Assembly (NCBI GenBank): GCA_021604405.1
Contig: BQJA01000005.1
Coordinates: forward strand, 1-64,000
From: Nitrosomonas sp.
GTDB taxonomy: Bacteria; Pseudomonadota; Gammaproteobacteria; Burkholderiales; Nitrosomonadaceae
Length of the DNA stretch: 64,000 nucleotides
Direction: 5' to 3'
Part shown: positions 54,576 through 63,697 of the stretch, piece after piece
Numbering within the stretch: the first letter of the stretch is position 1
Layout: every line of letters begins with the position of its first letter
The notes under the pieces: model-generated
The model's database searches: none
What the model saw: only the letters and a program-made list of their open reading frames with translations
Told to the model about the DNA's origin: nothing
Made by a program: the position numbers and the translations under genes

Positions 54576-55049
54576 ATGAATGCGTGGCTTGAAATAATTC
54601 AATCAGCGATTCCAGTCAATGTACTTGTTGGTATCACTATTGCTTCTGTTATCGGCTTTATTAGTTCTCTGATTATTATTCCTTTAATTTTAATTCGTTT
54701 ACCTGTCGGATATTTTGATACGCGCTTTCCGCGTCACTGGATGCGGGACCATCATCCCGTGCTACGCGTGATAGGACTCATTATCAAGAATGTCGTTGGC
54801 CTTATATTTATATTGGCTGGTTTCATTATGCTTTTTTTACCAGGGCAGGGTTTGCTAACCATACTGATTGGGATTTCACTCATTGATTTTCCAAGAAAAC
54901 GTGAGCTTGAGGCAAAACTTATTGGTTACCCTAAAATATTTAGCGCGATTAATAACCTTCGGAAGAAGTTTGGCAAGTCCCCATTGACGGTTGCGGTTTC
55001 AGGCCACAGCAAGAAAAGTGCCGTTGATTACAGTCATTATAAGCATTGA
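54576..55049 (+). CDS. PGPGW-type small membrane protein
   Basis: 157 residues. Two hydrophobic stretches (about 17-42 and 68-92) flank a polar loop with GYFDTRFPRHWMRDHHPVLRV. The second is followed by FLPGQGLLTILIGISLIDFP, the signature of the putative transmembrane PGPGW family, and a basic tail. An inner-membrane protein of unknown role. Confidence 0.7.
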   Translation: MNAWLEIIQSAIPVNVLVGITIASVIGFISSLIIIPLILIRLPVGYFDTRFPRHWMRDHHPVLRVIGLIIKNVVGLIFILAGFIMLFLPGQGLLTILIGISLIDFPRKRELEAKLIGYPKIFSAINNLRKKFGKSPLTVAVSGHSKKSAVDYSHYKH

Positions 55050-55107
55050 GCAAAGCAGATACGCTCATGTTAAAGAAGATTGCCGTTATCGTGTTTTAAT
55101 AATATTC

Positions 55108-56280
55108 TTAATTCTTCTCCCAGTAGAACGTACCTTTTAATGGATAATGATCACTCAATCCATTTTCTGTATCAATTTTATTAATTTCTCCAAATTCTGC
55201 TGCGTGTTCAATTGACAATGCATATAAATTGTATTCGCTGTTACCTTTGAATAAGATGTGATCCGGTTTATCAAAACCCGCGGCATCGCAGTTTTCCCAA
55301 TTATCATAGACTTCGATACACATGACGGAGAGCCCGGTACCATTTAAAAAATCAATCCAGGTAGACAGGTGGGTTAGTTCTATTGTGTTCGTCAGCGCAC
55401 CTAGTCTCATATTAAAATCGCCTGCAACAATGACGACTTTTCCTGCAGAATAAGTATTGATGTATTCAGCGAGTTGCGCCATATTGGTTTTTTTTGCCGC
55501 TAGACTCTTGTTATCGCCGCCTGCATCCTGATGCAGGTTGTAAAAATCAATTTGAAATTCTTCATCAATATCGAGTGTAACCACCGAAAACCCTTTTTCT
55601 GTCATGCAGTCAGGATGTGAGCTTGTGCCAATAATTTGTTCCCACAATGTTCCTGCGCACTGATTCCACTGCACTCTGTTGTACTCCCGGTAATTGAATG
55701 GAAATTTTGAAATGGTTGCCAGACCATCTCCGAACGTTGTTGCGGTACCTTTCCAGTGCGCGGTACGATAGGGATAGGTGGTGGTTGTAAAGTTAGAAAT
55801 AAGTGCGTCATGTTTTGTAAAATCTTCTTGGAAAACCACCATATCGAGTGCCAGACTTTCTAGAATAGCGCTAATGGATTCAGTGTCTTCATGAGAATTT
55901 CCGCCGATTTCCTTTGGAAATCCATCAATATTGTAAGTCATTACATTGAAACTTCCTGAATGATCAGCGGGTGAGAGGGGTCCAACATACTCAAGTGAAT
56001 CAGAATGACTCCATCCTGTTTCCCATGCTTGAATAAGTATATTATCGTACTTTGCCAGCTCTTCAGCATAATCGGCTACTGTATTGCCTGATGTCTTAAA
56101 CCAATCGACTACATCATCGCCAGCGTTGGCAATTTTGCTGGCGGTACCTTTAACTGCCGGTTTGGCGGATTCAACGGCTTCGTTTACAGTATTTTTTACT
56201 TTTTTGAAAAGCCCTGCCTGCGCATAAATTGAATAAAATCCAAGTGTAATAATAACTAAAGCGTGAATTATTTTTTTCAT
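55108..56280 (-). CDS. secreted endonuclease/exonuclease/phosphatase-fold protein (sphingomyelinase-like)
   Basis: 390 residues from ATG 56280 (MKKIIHALVIITL), which gives a proper signal peptide ending at AQA-GL; a longer frame from 56319 does not. After a helical spacer (VKNTVNEAVESAKPAVKGTA) the EEP fold begins: VMTYNIDGFP, VVFQEDFTKH (metal Glu), NLHQDAGG, VIVAGDFNMRL and the final SDHYPLKG with the catalytic Asp-His. Relatives are bacterial sphingomyelinases, DNases and phosphatases. It is extracytoplasmic, and the substrate is not readable from sequence. Confidence 0.8.
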   Translation of the reverse strand: MKKIIHALVIITLGFYSIYAQAGLFKKVKNTVNEAVESAKPAVKGTASKIANAGDDVVDWFKTSGNTVADYAEELAKYDNILIQAWETGWSHSDSLEYVGPLSPADHSGSFNVMTYNIDGFPKEIGGNSHEDTESISAILESLALDMVVFQEDFTKHDALISNFTTTTYPYRTAHWKGTATTFGDGLATISKFPFNYREYNRVQWNQCAGTLWEQIIGTSSHPDCMTEKGFSVVTLDIDEEFQIDFYNLHQDAGGDNKSLAAKKTNMAQLAEYINTYSAGKVVIVAGDFNMRLGALTNTIELTHLSTWIDFLNGTGLSVMCIEVYDNWENCDAAGFDKPDHILFKGNSEYNLYALSIEHAAEFGEINKIDTENGLSDHYPLKGTFYWEKN

Positions 56281-56477
56281 ATGATCCTTATATAGGTTTC
56301 TCATATTTGGGATAGTCAAATGACGAGCTCACATCCGCTATCAAGAATATCAATGCGTAAATATTTTAAAAGGTAAATGCCGCAATATTACCCCTAATTA
56401 ATTTTTTATGTATAATATCTAGCCAGTAGTATTCAAGGTCTTAAGTCAGATTATAGTAATCTAGTAAGATAGATACT

Positions 56478-56511
56478 ATTATAGCAGTGTAATTATTATA
56501 GCAGTGTAATT
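56478..56511. repeat. 17-bp tandem duplication
   Basis: ATTATAGCAGTGTAATT occurs twice head to tail, at 56478-56494 and 56495-56511, without mismatch. It lies between the EEP-fold gene and the end of the sulfotransferase gene. It is a simple recent duplication or a doubled binding site. Confidence 0.85.
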
Positions 56512-56602
56512 GAGGATGCTTGAATTATTGGCTAGAATTTAAACAGGCGCGGATTTTGTTGGATTTGTCAAACCGGATAAATTTGGTAACCAGCTAATTT
56601 TC

Positions 56603-57457
56603 TCAAACATCAATGTACTTATCAAAATTTTTCTGAAAAAGTATTTTCTGCTCCGCTGTCAGGCACTGTTTACCTTCCCCTGCCTTTCCCTGACGAAAGA
56701 ATGCGTCTTGTATAAGACCGTCATCCAGTAATCTTTCCGTAATTGGGTCAAATTGTTTTGCATGTTTTTTCATAAAGTCAAAGGTGGTTCTTTTTAATAT
56801 TTCTGGCCATTGTTCGGGTTCAATTTGAAACTCACAAAAGTCAGCTATTTTGCGGATATACTTCTCAGAATCCTTGAGCATATCTTCGTACCATAAAAAC
56901 AGCACATTGGGACTGTCCTTGTGTACTAACCAGCCGTTGATATGCGCAAACCATGATCGGTATAGAACTTTTCCTTTTAAAAACAGATTAAAGAATTCAT
57001 CAAAATCGCCTTTAAAGCCAAGATGCGTACGGTGAAAATGATAATATGAAACGGCCACATCCTGGCCGTTTCTGGCAATGTAGATGTATTTGCCAGCACC
57101 TTTGGGAATATAGTCGTATGGCAAATGGGACTTGAATATACGTGGTGATGGTAATTTATCCAGGTCGGCAACAGTAATCGTATTAAACATCAAACTACGC
57201 TCAAAATAAGGAAATATTCTGGAGATATGGGTAAAATCCGTGTTGCCGTTCGAACTAAGTTGATAAAGTATCATTTGGGTCCAGGTAGTTCCGGAACGGG
57301 GGTATGTCACCAGAAAAATATCGTCCGGGCGAGCCACAAAGTCTAATTTGACCTGGCGATAGAAATCAACTCCCTTGACCAAGCTGGTTAAAAGTTTGAT
57401 CAGCGGATGAAGGAATTTACTAAACATTTTCATAGACCAGGAGATCAATCTTTTCAT
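56603..57457 (-). CDS. sulfotransferase family protein
   Basis: 284 residues from ATG 57457, chosen for GGAAG seven bases upstream; an earlier Met at 57484 adds nine. IFLVTYPRSGTTWTQMIL is the 5'-phosphosulfate loop for PAPS, and YIYIARNGQDVAVSYYHFH is the 3'-phosphate motif. LWYEDMLKDSEKYI follows. This is the soluble sulfotransferase type that sulfates small alcohols, lipids or glycans. The N-terminus has a weakly hydrophobic stretch, so membrane association is possible. No PAPS-synthesis genes are nearby. Confidence 0.85.
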   Translation of the reverse strand: MKRLISWSMKMFSKFLHPLIKLLTSLVKGVDFYRQVKLDFVARPDDIFLVTYPRSGTTWTQMILYQLSSNGNTDFTHISRIFPYFERSLMFNTITVADLDKLPSPRIFKSHLPYDYIPKGAGKYIYIARNGQDVAVSYYHFHRTHLGFKGDFDEFFNLFLKGKVLYRSWFAHINGWLVHKDSPNVLFLWYEDMLKDSEKYIRKIADFCEFQIEPEQWPEILKRTTFDFMKKHAKQFDPITERLLDDGLIQDAFFRQGKAGEGKQCLTAEQKILFQKNFDKYIDV

Positions 57458-57729
57458 GTGTATTCTTCCGTGCATTAGATACACAAATAGTATCTGCTTT
57501 AAATGTCAATATAAGGGCAGAATACCTCCGCGAAGATGGCTGTTATCTCAGTAGCGGTTTCATAATAAAATTTTGAGCATGTCTGTTAGCACTATTCGTT
57601 AAGTCTGATCATAAAACATCATTAGGGTTCGCTCAGAAAGCATAACCAGCTTATTAAATTTAGAATCACATCATATTTCGCTAAAATAGTGTACCTAAGT
57701 TGATAAAATAATGCCAAAAACCGTGCACC

Positions 57730-58375
57730 ATGATCCGCTATACGTTGTCGAAAACAACGCACCCTTCCGGGATTTGATACGCCACCATATATTTCACAAT
57801 AGACTGGGTAAAACTGAGTGAATGCATTCCATGGAATGATCTGGCGCAGCGCTATCATAAGGGGCTGTCTTCAACGTTGGGCCATTCAGTCAAAGATGTT
57901 GCGTATTGGGATTGGCACAGTGATCGATTAAGGTTATCGGTTTCGGATGGCGAGACGGTTGAACAAACAGGTCCGCGAGAATTCGCATCTGGATTATTTC
58001 ATTGGTCTGAAAGAATTTCAGTCAAAAACACCGTTTGCAACGTTCTGATTCATAGGAGTACGGCCAGCGCATGGGCAGACGGTGGTCAATAATCGTATTT
58101 CGTCCCTTTATCTTGGCAAGCAAGGCAAGACAGTAGAATTTGGCGCCAAAGTAAGTGTCAGCCTAACAGGTAGAGGACTGGCGCACGTCGACGAACTTCA
58201 CTGGAACGCGCAACACGAAAGTCATGACCTTCATGGCCAAGGCTGAAGCTGATAAAAAACGATATGGCTGTTATCCTGAAGTCGTTATTGCTGACACGGT
58301 ATATGGTTCGCGCGACAATACAGACGTCATCGTTTTTTTATTTCTTCGGAAGAATGTTACTTTTTATCCCCGCTA
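57730..58375 (+). pseudogene. IS1182-like transposase remnant
   Basis: Pieces in several plus-strand frames give FTIDWVKLSECIPWNDLAQRY, LSVSDGETVEQ, VGLKEFQSKTPFA, SSLYLGKQGKTVEFGAKVSVS and RYGCYPEVVIADTVYGSRDN, in the order found in IS1182-type transposases. Stops, frameshifts and an internal deletion (the middle of the N-terminal domain is missing) make it inactive. No terminal repeats were found. Confidence 0.72.
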
Positions 58376-58409
58376 GGTTTTGGTTCCTGGATAGTCGAAG
58401 GAAAGGTAT

Positions 58410-59789
58410 TTAGCATTCTGTAATACTAACAGCCAGTCCGCCTAAAGATGTTTCTTTAAATTTCACCGACATTTCCAAACCAGTTTGTTTCATAGCGGCG
58501 ATACAATTATCCAGTGACATAAAATGCTGACCATCCCCACGAAATGCTAAAGAAGCGGCGGTGACGGCTTTAATCGCGCCAAAACCATTACGCTCTATGC
58601 AGGGTACCTGAACCAGACTGCCAACCGGGTCGCAAGTCATGCCAAGATGATGCTCCAGCGCAATTTCAGCCGCATTTTCAATTTGTTCAGTGGTACCTCC
58701 TTTAATCGCGCACAAACCTGCTGCCGCCATGGCCGAGGCGGAACCGACTTCACCCTGGCAACCAACTTCGGCACCGGAAATAGAACTGTTATGTTTGATC
58801 AGTCCACCAATCGCACCGGCGACAAGTAAAAAGTCGCGAACCTGTTTCAGTGTTGCACCTTCATGTTGTACCGCATAATAAATAACGGCCGGGATTACAC
58901 CTGCAGCGCCATTTGTGGGCGCGGTGACAACCATATGGCCTGCCGCATTTTCCTCGTTAACTGCCATTGCATAAGCGCATAACCAATCGTTTAGGTTAGT
59001 TTCTTTCGGGTTATTTTGAAGTTGGTGATATAGCGTTTTGGCACGCCGTGCTATATTTAGCCCACCTGGCAGACGTCCTTCAGCTTTCAAACCGTTTTCG
59101 ATACACTTGTGCATGGCGTGCCAGATGGCGTCTAGCCCTTGATCCAGTTCAGTTTCTGAAATTCGTTCAATCTCATTGCTGCGCTTCATAGCAGCTATAG
59201 ATAAGCCGCTATCTGCAGACATTTGCATCATTGCATTGGCTGAGTCGAAGGGATAACTACAGGAATTCGTTACCTCCATTTTCAGTGGCGCGACCAGTTG
59301 GTCTATTTCGGAAAGTGTGGTGATGAAACCACCACCGATGGAGAAGTAGGTTTCCGCTAACAGTGGTTTGTCTGATTGATTCAGTAGCTCGAGAATAATG
59401 CCGTTAGGGTGTTCCGGTAACGGATCGCCACGATCAAAAATGATGTCCCCGGAAGGATTGAAGAGAGCAGATTTTTGGCCGCTGAATTCGATAGCGTCTC
59501 GTTCCAACAGCTGCTCGACTAAATCATTGACGTTCTGATCAGCGAGTCCTTGCGGCGTGTATCCATGGATACCCAGTAAAATTGCCCGGTCGGTTGCATG
59601 ACCTTTGCCGGTAAAAGCCAGCGACCCCCTGAGTGTGCAGCGAATCCGGGCGTCTATGGTGTCAGTATGTGACGAATAAAAAGTCTTAACGCGTTTTCGG
59701 AAGTCTCTCGCCGCAACCATTGGCCCCATGGTGTGGGAGCTTGATGGGCCGACACCGATTTTAAAAAGATCAAGAACACTGATAAACAT
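58410..59789 (-). CDS. sdaA: L-serine ammonia-lyase (serine dehydratase), single-chain iron-sulfur type
   Basis: 459 residues. The N-terminal part has [19 protein letters not shown] (substrate domain), and the catalytic part has [38 protein letters not shown] and [19 protein letters not shown], whose cysteines ligate the 4Fe-4S cluster. It deaminates serine to pyruvate without PLP. Length and order match the fused alpha-beta proteobacterial form. Preceded by no clear operon partner. Confidence 0.94.
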   Translation of the reverse strand: MFISVLDLFKIGVGPSSSHTMGPMVAARDFRKRVKTFYSSHTDTIDARIRCTLRGSLAFTGKGHATDRAILLGIHGYTPQGLADQNVNDLVEQLLERDAIEFSGQKSALFNPSGDIIFDRGDPLPEHPNGIILELLNQSDKPLLAETYFSIGGGFITTLSEIDQLVAPLKMEVTNSCSYPFDSANAMMQMSADSGLSIAAMKRSNEIERISETELDQGLDAIWHAMHKCIENGLKAEGRLPGGLNIARRAKTLYHQLQNNPKETNLNDWLCAYAMAVNEENAAGHMVVTAPTNGAAGVIPAVIYYAVQHEGATLKQVRDFLLVAGAIGGLIKHNSSISGAEVGCQGEVGSASAMAAAGLCAIKGGTTEQIENAAEIALEHHLGMTCDPVGSLVQVPCIERNGFGAIKAVTAASLAFRGDGQHFMSLDNCIAAMKQTGLEMSVKFKETSLGGLAVSITEC

Positions 59790-59901
59790 AACAAGCCTGT
59801 TAAATTATATTATTGTGAATTATACGCATTGCATAAGGACTCGAGGCCAGCTGATTTCATAAACCGTATACTTACATGAACAAATTATGTATAGGTAAGG
59901 T

Positions 59902-60351
59902 TCACTGTTTCTGCAAACGAAAGAAAACGCCGTCCCAAATCATATACAGTCTTTCTTTTTCCAGCCAGATAAGTGTGCTACCCGGTGCAGCCCAAGCCGC
60001 ATTTTTGCATGAAATATTAATTATCTCAATAATCCGGCCGGTGTAATCCAGAGAAGTCGGCATAAAATGAAATTCTGACTGGAATTCCTGGAGAGTCATG
60101 GTTTCGCTATTGTATACGGGAAATTCGCAGGACTCACTTGGCAATGAAGCTTTTAGTATCGAAAAGTGTAATTTTTTCCCCAACCAGGCATTAAGTTCAT
60201 CTCGGTTCATGGCAGATATACCGGGTTCTCTGTGGGCTACAACAGTCCATGTGCCATAAAAATCGGCAGGCAGATTGCTTTTAATACAAGCGGACATCAG
60301 GATAGCAAATAAAAGCAGACGAGAATTTGCTAAAAGAAGGCGCTTGGTCAT
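59902..60351 (-). CDS. hypothetical lipoprotein
   Basis: 149 residues. Residues 1-22 are a type II signal: two basic residues, a hydrophobic core, then LMSAC with the lipidated Cys at about 22. The mature part (DFYGTWTVVAHREPG) looks like a small lipocalin-like beta barrel with one further Cys pair (SCEFP, NISCKNA). It is probably anchored in the outer membrane; no family is recognised. It lies just downstream of the lysozyme/small ORF unit. Confidence 0.6.
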   Translation of the reverse strand: MTKRLLLANSRLLLFAILMSACIKSNLPADFYGTWTVVAHREPGISAMNRDELNAWLGKKLHFSILKASLPSESCEFPVYNSETMTLQEFQSEFHFMPTSLDYTGRIIEIINISCKNAAWAAPGSTLIWLEKERLYMIWDGVFFRLQKQ

Positions 60352-60380
60352 AGTGTACTATCGAGCAAATATCTAAAGAT

Positions 60381-60638
60381 TCATTTTTCCGGGTAGCGTG
60401 CCACACAGTGCATGGCTATTGACTTTTCCATGAGATACCGGGCAGCGGGAATGCGCAACTGAACCGTCATAAAGGCGTTATTTGGGAACGCTATTTTTTC
60501 AGGTGATGCCTTGACAAAATACAGGCCATTTTTTGCATACGATACTTTCTCTTCCACGACCTGGATAACGCCGGATGCATCGATGCTAGCCTGGTGGGGT
60601 ACCGGAAATGGATGGATTATTCCAGAGATTAATTTCAT
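60381..60638 (-). CDS. small hypothetical protein overlapping the lysozyme gene
   Basis: 85 residues from ATG 60638, overlapping the end of the lysozyme gene by 53 bases in another frame. The later part (YAKNGLYFVKASPEKIAFPNNAFMTVQL and RYLMEKSIAMHCVARYPEK) is protein-like, whereas the first residues are probably the shadow of the lysozyme tail. A GTG about 28 codons in (VEEKVSYAKNG) could be the true start, giving about 57 residues. No family is known. Confidence 0.4.
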   Translation of the reverse strand: MKLISGIIHPFPVPHQASIDASGVIQVVEEKVSYAKNGLYFVKASPEKIAFPNNAFMTVQLRIPAARYLMEKSIAMHCVARYPEK

Positions 60639-61083
60639 TCCTGCGGCGATTAATAAGTCCTCGGATTTTTCTGCCTCCGGAATAGACCCATCTGGCTAAT
60701 TGATTGGGTACTTCATCATAAAGCCCTTTATTAAGCAATTTTAATAACGTGCTATTTTTTAATGCGCCTTTGCCGACATTGAAAGTGAATGAAACAAGCG
60801 CATCAAATTGGTTAAGCTGGAGATCAACTTGAACTTGATCGGTCACAAATTTTTCAACAGTTTGAACATCCTGGTCCAGTAGTTGTATTGCTTGTTCTTC
60901 AGTCAGGCCATCAGCATAGCGAACTGCTTTATCATGAATAAAAATTTTTCCCGAGCTGAGTTCGTCTCGCGTGAGTAAGTGACCAACGCCAATTGTGGGT
61001 AAGCCAGCAACATCTTTATACATTGTCAGTTTGATACCTTCCCATTGAGCAAGTAAATCCAGTCCCTGTTTGCTCATTTTCAT
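60586..61083 (-). CDS. phage-type lysozyme (GH24)
   Basis: 165 residues behind a clear GGAG site. QWEGIKLTMYKDVAGLPTIGVGH (split as WEG, catalytic Glu near 15, and the TIGVGH strand) and NQFDALVSFTFNVGKGALKNSTLL match GH24 endolysins such as T4-type lysozyme, which cut the glycan strand of peptidoglycan. There is no signal peptide or SAR segment, so export would need a holin or lysis. It stands without other phage genes and is probably a domesticated or orphan lysis gene. Confidence 0.85.
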   Translation of the reverse strand: MKMSKQGLDLLAQWEGIKLTMYKDVAGLPTIGVGHLLTRDELSSGKIFIHDKAVRYADGLTEEQAIQLLDQDVQTVEKFVTDQVQVDLQLNQFDALVSFTFNVGKGALKNSTLLKLLNKGLYDEVPNQLARWVYSGGRKIRGLINRRRNEINLWNNPSISGTPPG

Positions 61084-61188
61084 AAGAAGTCTCCTGTTAA
61101 TATGGTGACAATTTGATTTTTGTAAATTACAAAATTAATTTTCTTTGTTACCCTGATACGCATCAATCATCTAAGCTTACTTAAAAAA

Positions 61189-62487
61189 ATGAAAATGACA
61201 ACAAAAATATTAATCTGGATGGCTGCTGGATTGATGTTTGGCAGCGTGATTAACGCTTTTGCCAGTGACGTGGTGTTTATTCAAGATTATTTGATTAATG
61301 GCTTGTTTTATGTAGTGGGTGCATTATTCATCAATTTATTAAAAATGCTCGTTGTTCCACTGGTTACCTTTTCATTAATTTGTGGCGTTTGTGGCATTGG
61401 TGATCTTAAAAAGCTGGGTAGAATTGGTGTTAAAGCATTTTTTTTGTTTATGCTGACGACAGCGTCTGCTATCACACTAGCAATCTTTATTTCCGTAATC
61501 GTTGCACCGGGAAAAAACTTCGAGATGGCCGATATTGAACAAACCGGCTATGAAGTACCTCCAGCACCGCCGTTAACACAAGTTATTATAGATTTAGTGC
61601 CGAGTAATCCTGTTGCTGCCTTTGCTGAAGGCAATATGTTACAAATCATTTTCTTTACCATTTTATTTGCTGTTTGTATTTTGATGATTGGCGAACGGGG
61701 TAAAAGCATAGTCGATGCCGTGGAGAAATTGAACGAAGTAATGATGAAAGTGGTTAATGTTGTGATGGCGATTGCACCATATGGGGTTTTTGCATTAATG
61801 GCCAAAACTTTTTCCATGCAGGGCATTGGCCTTATTTTGCCGATGATCGGTTATTTTGGCGTGGTTGTGCTGGTGTTGTTTTTGCATGCGAGCGGCACAC
61901 TGATGCTGTTATTAAAGCTGCTTGGTCAAGTGAGCCCACTCATGTTTTTAAAGAAAATGCGTACTGTGCAGATATTCGCTTTCAGTACTGCCAGTTCCAA
62001 TGCGACTATTCCGGTTACGCTGAGAGCAACAGAAAAGCGACTGGGCGTGGATAATTCCACAGCATCATTTGTGGTTCCTTTTGGCGCAACTATTAATATG
62101 GACGGTACCGCTATCATGCAGGGCGTTGCGACGGTTTTTATCGCTAATGTTTATGCCGTGGAACTGGGTTTGGTTGGCTATTTAACAGTGATTGGTATGG
62201 CGGTATTGGCTTCAGTAGGAACCGCGGGTGTGCCAGGTGTCGGGCTTATCATGCTCGCCATGGTTTTTAGTCAAGTTGGATTGCCCGTTGAAGGAATTGC
62301 TTTGATCATGGGTGTCGACCGTTTGCTGGATATGCTTCGCACGGCAGTCAACGTGACGGGTGATGCGGCCATAACGACAATTGTTGCACGTGGCGAAGAC
62401 AGTCTATCCATGCAAATTTTTAATGATCCCAGTGCGGGTGCTATCGAAGCGGTGCACTTGCCAACAAAAGAAATGCAAGAGAATTAG
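61189..62487 (+). CDS. sodium:dicarboxylate/glutamate symporter (DAACS family)
   Basis: 432 residues with about eight hydrophobic helices. Family motifs are SSNATIPVTLRATEKRLGV (the SSNT-like hairpin), FVVPFGATINMDGTAIMQG (NMDGT sodium/substrate site), and VGTAGVPGVGLIML. These transporters bring in dicarboxylates or acidic amino acids with sodium or protons at the inner membrane. It is close to GltP/DctA-type proteins; which substrate is not decidable. Convergent with exbD at 62498. Confidence 0.9.
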   Translation: MKMTTKILIWMAAGLMFGSVINAFASDVVFIQDYLINGLFYVVGALFINLLKMLVVPLVTFSLICGVCGIGDLKKLGRIGVKAFFLFMLTTASAITLAIFISVIVAPGKNFEMADIEQTGYEVPPAPPLTQVIIDLVPSNPVAAFAEGNMLQIIFFTILFAVCILMIGERGKSIVDAVEKLNEVMMKVVNVVMAIAPYGVFALMAKTFSMQGIGLILPMIGYFGVVVLVLFLHASGTLMLLLKLLGQVSPLMFLKKMRTVQIFAFSTASSNATIPVTLRATEKRLGVDNSTASFVVPFGATINMDGTAIMQGVATVFIANVYAVELGLVGYLTVIGMAVLASVGTAGVPGVGLIMLAMVFSQVGLPVEGIALIMGVDRLLDMLRTAVNVTGDAAITTIVARGEDSLSMQIFNDPSAGAIEAVHLPTKEMQEN

Positions 62488-62497
62488 TAAATTGCAG

Positions 62498-62935
62498 TTA
62501 TTGATGGCCACTGGATTGTTGTTCTGATGGGTCGGTAATAAAGCCAATTCTTATTAGACCTGCCTTTGCAGCGATACTCATAACGCGTGCCACATGCTCG
62601 TAATGCACGAGTTTATCGGCCTTAATATGCAATTCCGACTCCGGCGCCTGTGCAACGGCAGCTTTGAAGCGTTGAGACAGCGTGGGGAATGCGACTTGCT
62701 TGCCATTCCAGAAAAAGCTGCCATCTGCACGAATGGCTAATTCGATATGTTCAGCACGCGTAATGTTCGGTTCACTTGATGCTTTCGGCAGGTCAATTTT
62801 TACGGAGTGCGTGAGTAGTGGCGCGGTGATAATAAAGATGATCAAGAGGACCAGCATGACATCCACCAGTGGTACGACATTGATTTCCGCCATGGGCGAC
62901 TGACGCCCGCCGTTGTTCATGCTACCAAATGCCAT
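62498..62935 (-). CDS. exbD: biopolymer transport protein ExbD/TolR
   Basis: 145 residues. AEINVVPLVDVMLVLLIIFIITAPLL is the single N-terminal helix (split in text here as the Asp-bearing VPLVDVMLVLL) with the conserved membrane Asp that channels protons. The periplasmic domain follows (VHYEHVARVMSIAAKAGLIRIGF). Its start shares one base with the exbB stop (TAATG). It forms the energising complex with ExbB and TonB. Confidence 0.93.
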   Translation of the reverse strand: MAFGSMNNGGRQSPMAEINVVPLVDVMLVLLIIFIITAPLLTHSVKIDLPKASSEPNITRAEHIELAIRADGSFFWNGKQVAFPTLSQRFKAAVAQAPESELHIKADKLVHYEHVARVMSIAAKAGLIRIGFITDPSEQQSSGHQ

Positions 62936-63693
62936 TATTGGGGCTCCTCGGTACTTGTAAAGGTTAACGGAGGTGAAACTGGATGCGGCGACGGTGCCTT
63001 GTTAGTGTGTGCTCCATTTTTGTCGCCAACCGTGGTAAGAATAAATAAGTCATGCGCAAACGCATCCAGACGCGACAGCCATATACGATTACGTCTTACA
63101 AAAGCGTTGTAAGCCAACACCGCAGGAATTGCGACAGCTAGACCCAATGCGGTCATGATCAGCGCTTCACCAACCGGGCCGGCTACTTTGTCGAGTGTTC
63201 CCTGTCCGGATAACCCAATTTGTATCAATGCATGGTAAATACCCCAAACGGTACCAAACAAGCCAATATAGGGTGAAGCTGAGCCGGCGGATGCAATTAA
63301 CGTCAGGCCGTTTTCGACATGTGCGGATTCCTGATCAATACCATTGCGTAACGCGCGAGTCATGAATTCACTGGTTCCACCTGCAGCGGCCAGTTTTTGC
63401 GAATCATGCAATTTAGAGTCATCGGCGGTATCAATAGCTAGTTTTGCAAGTTGAGCAAAAGCGTTATTGGGTGTCGAACTGTTTAAATTTTCATTAACTT
63501 CTTTTAAAGATTCAACGCTCCAGAAGAATTTGAGAAATTCTTCCGCGCGTCGTTTTGCAATAAAATTTGAAATACTTTTGGTTATGATCAGGTACCAGCT
63601 CGCAATGGAAAGCGAGATGAGTAACACCAGAACACTGATGCCAACGCCATCAATCTGAGCGAGAAAGTAATCAAAACCGAGTCCTTTATCCAT
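62935..63693 (-). CDS. exbB: MotA/TolQ/ExbB proton channel protein
   Basis: 252 residues from ATG 63693 (MDKGLGFDYFLAQIDG) with AAGGA upstream; the longer frame to 63759 would overlap tonB. Three membrane helices are present: near 15-35, GLTLIASAGSASPYIGLFGTVWGIYHAL, and VGEALIMTALGLAVAIPAVLAYNAF with the conserved Thr/Pro channel residues. It uses proton-motive force with ExbD to power TonB-dependent outer-membrane receptors. Confidence 0.93.
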   Translation of the reverse strand: MDKGLGFDYFLAQIDGVGISVLVLLISLSIASWYLIITKSISNFIAKRRAEEFLKFFWSVESLKEVNENLNSSTPNNAFAQLAKLAIDTADDSKLHDSQKLAAAGGTSEFMTRALRNGIDQESAHVENGLTLIASAGSASPYIGLFGTVWGIYHALIQIGLSGQGTLDKVAGPVGEALIMTALGLAVAIPAVLAYNAFVRRNRIWLSRLDAFAHDLFILTTVGDKNGAHTNKAPSPHPVSPPLTFTSTEEPQ

Positions 63694-63697
63694 TCGT

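Noticed and set aside
57622-57858. 78-codon minus-strand frame in the IS1182 remnant
   Set aside because: It is the antisense of the transposase N-terminal remnant, which reads convincingly on the plus strand.
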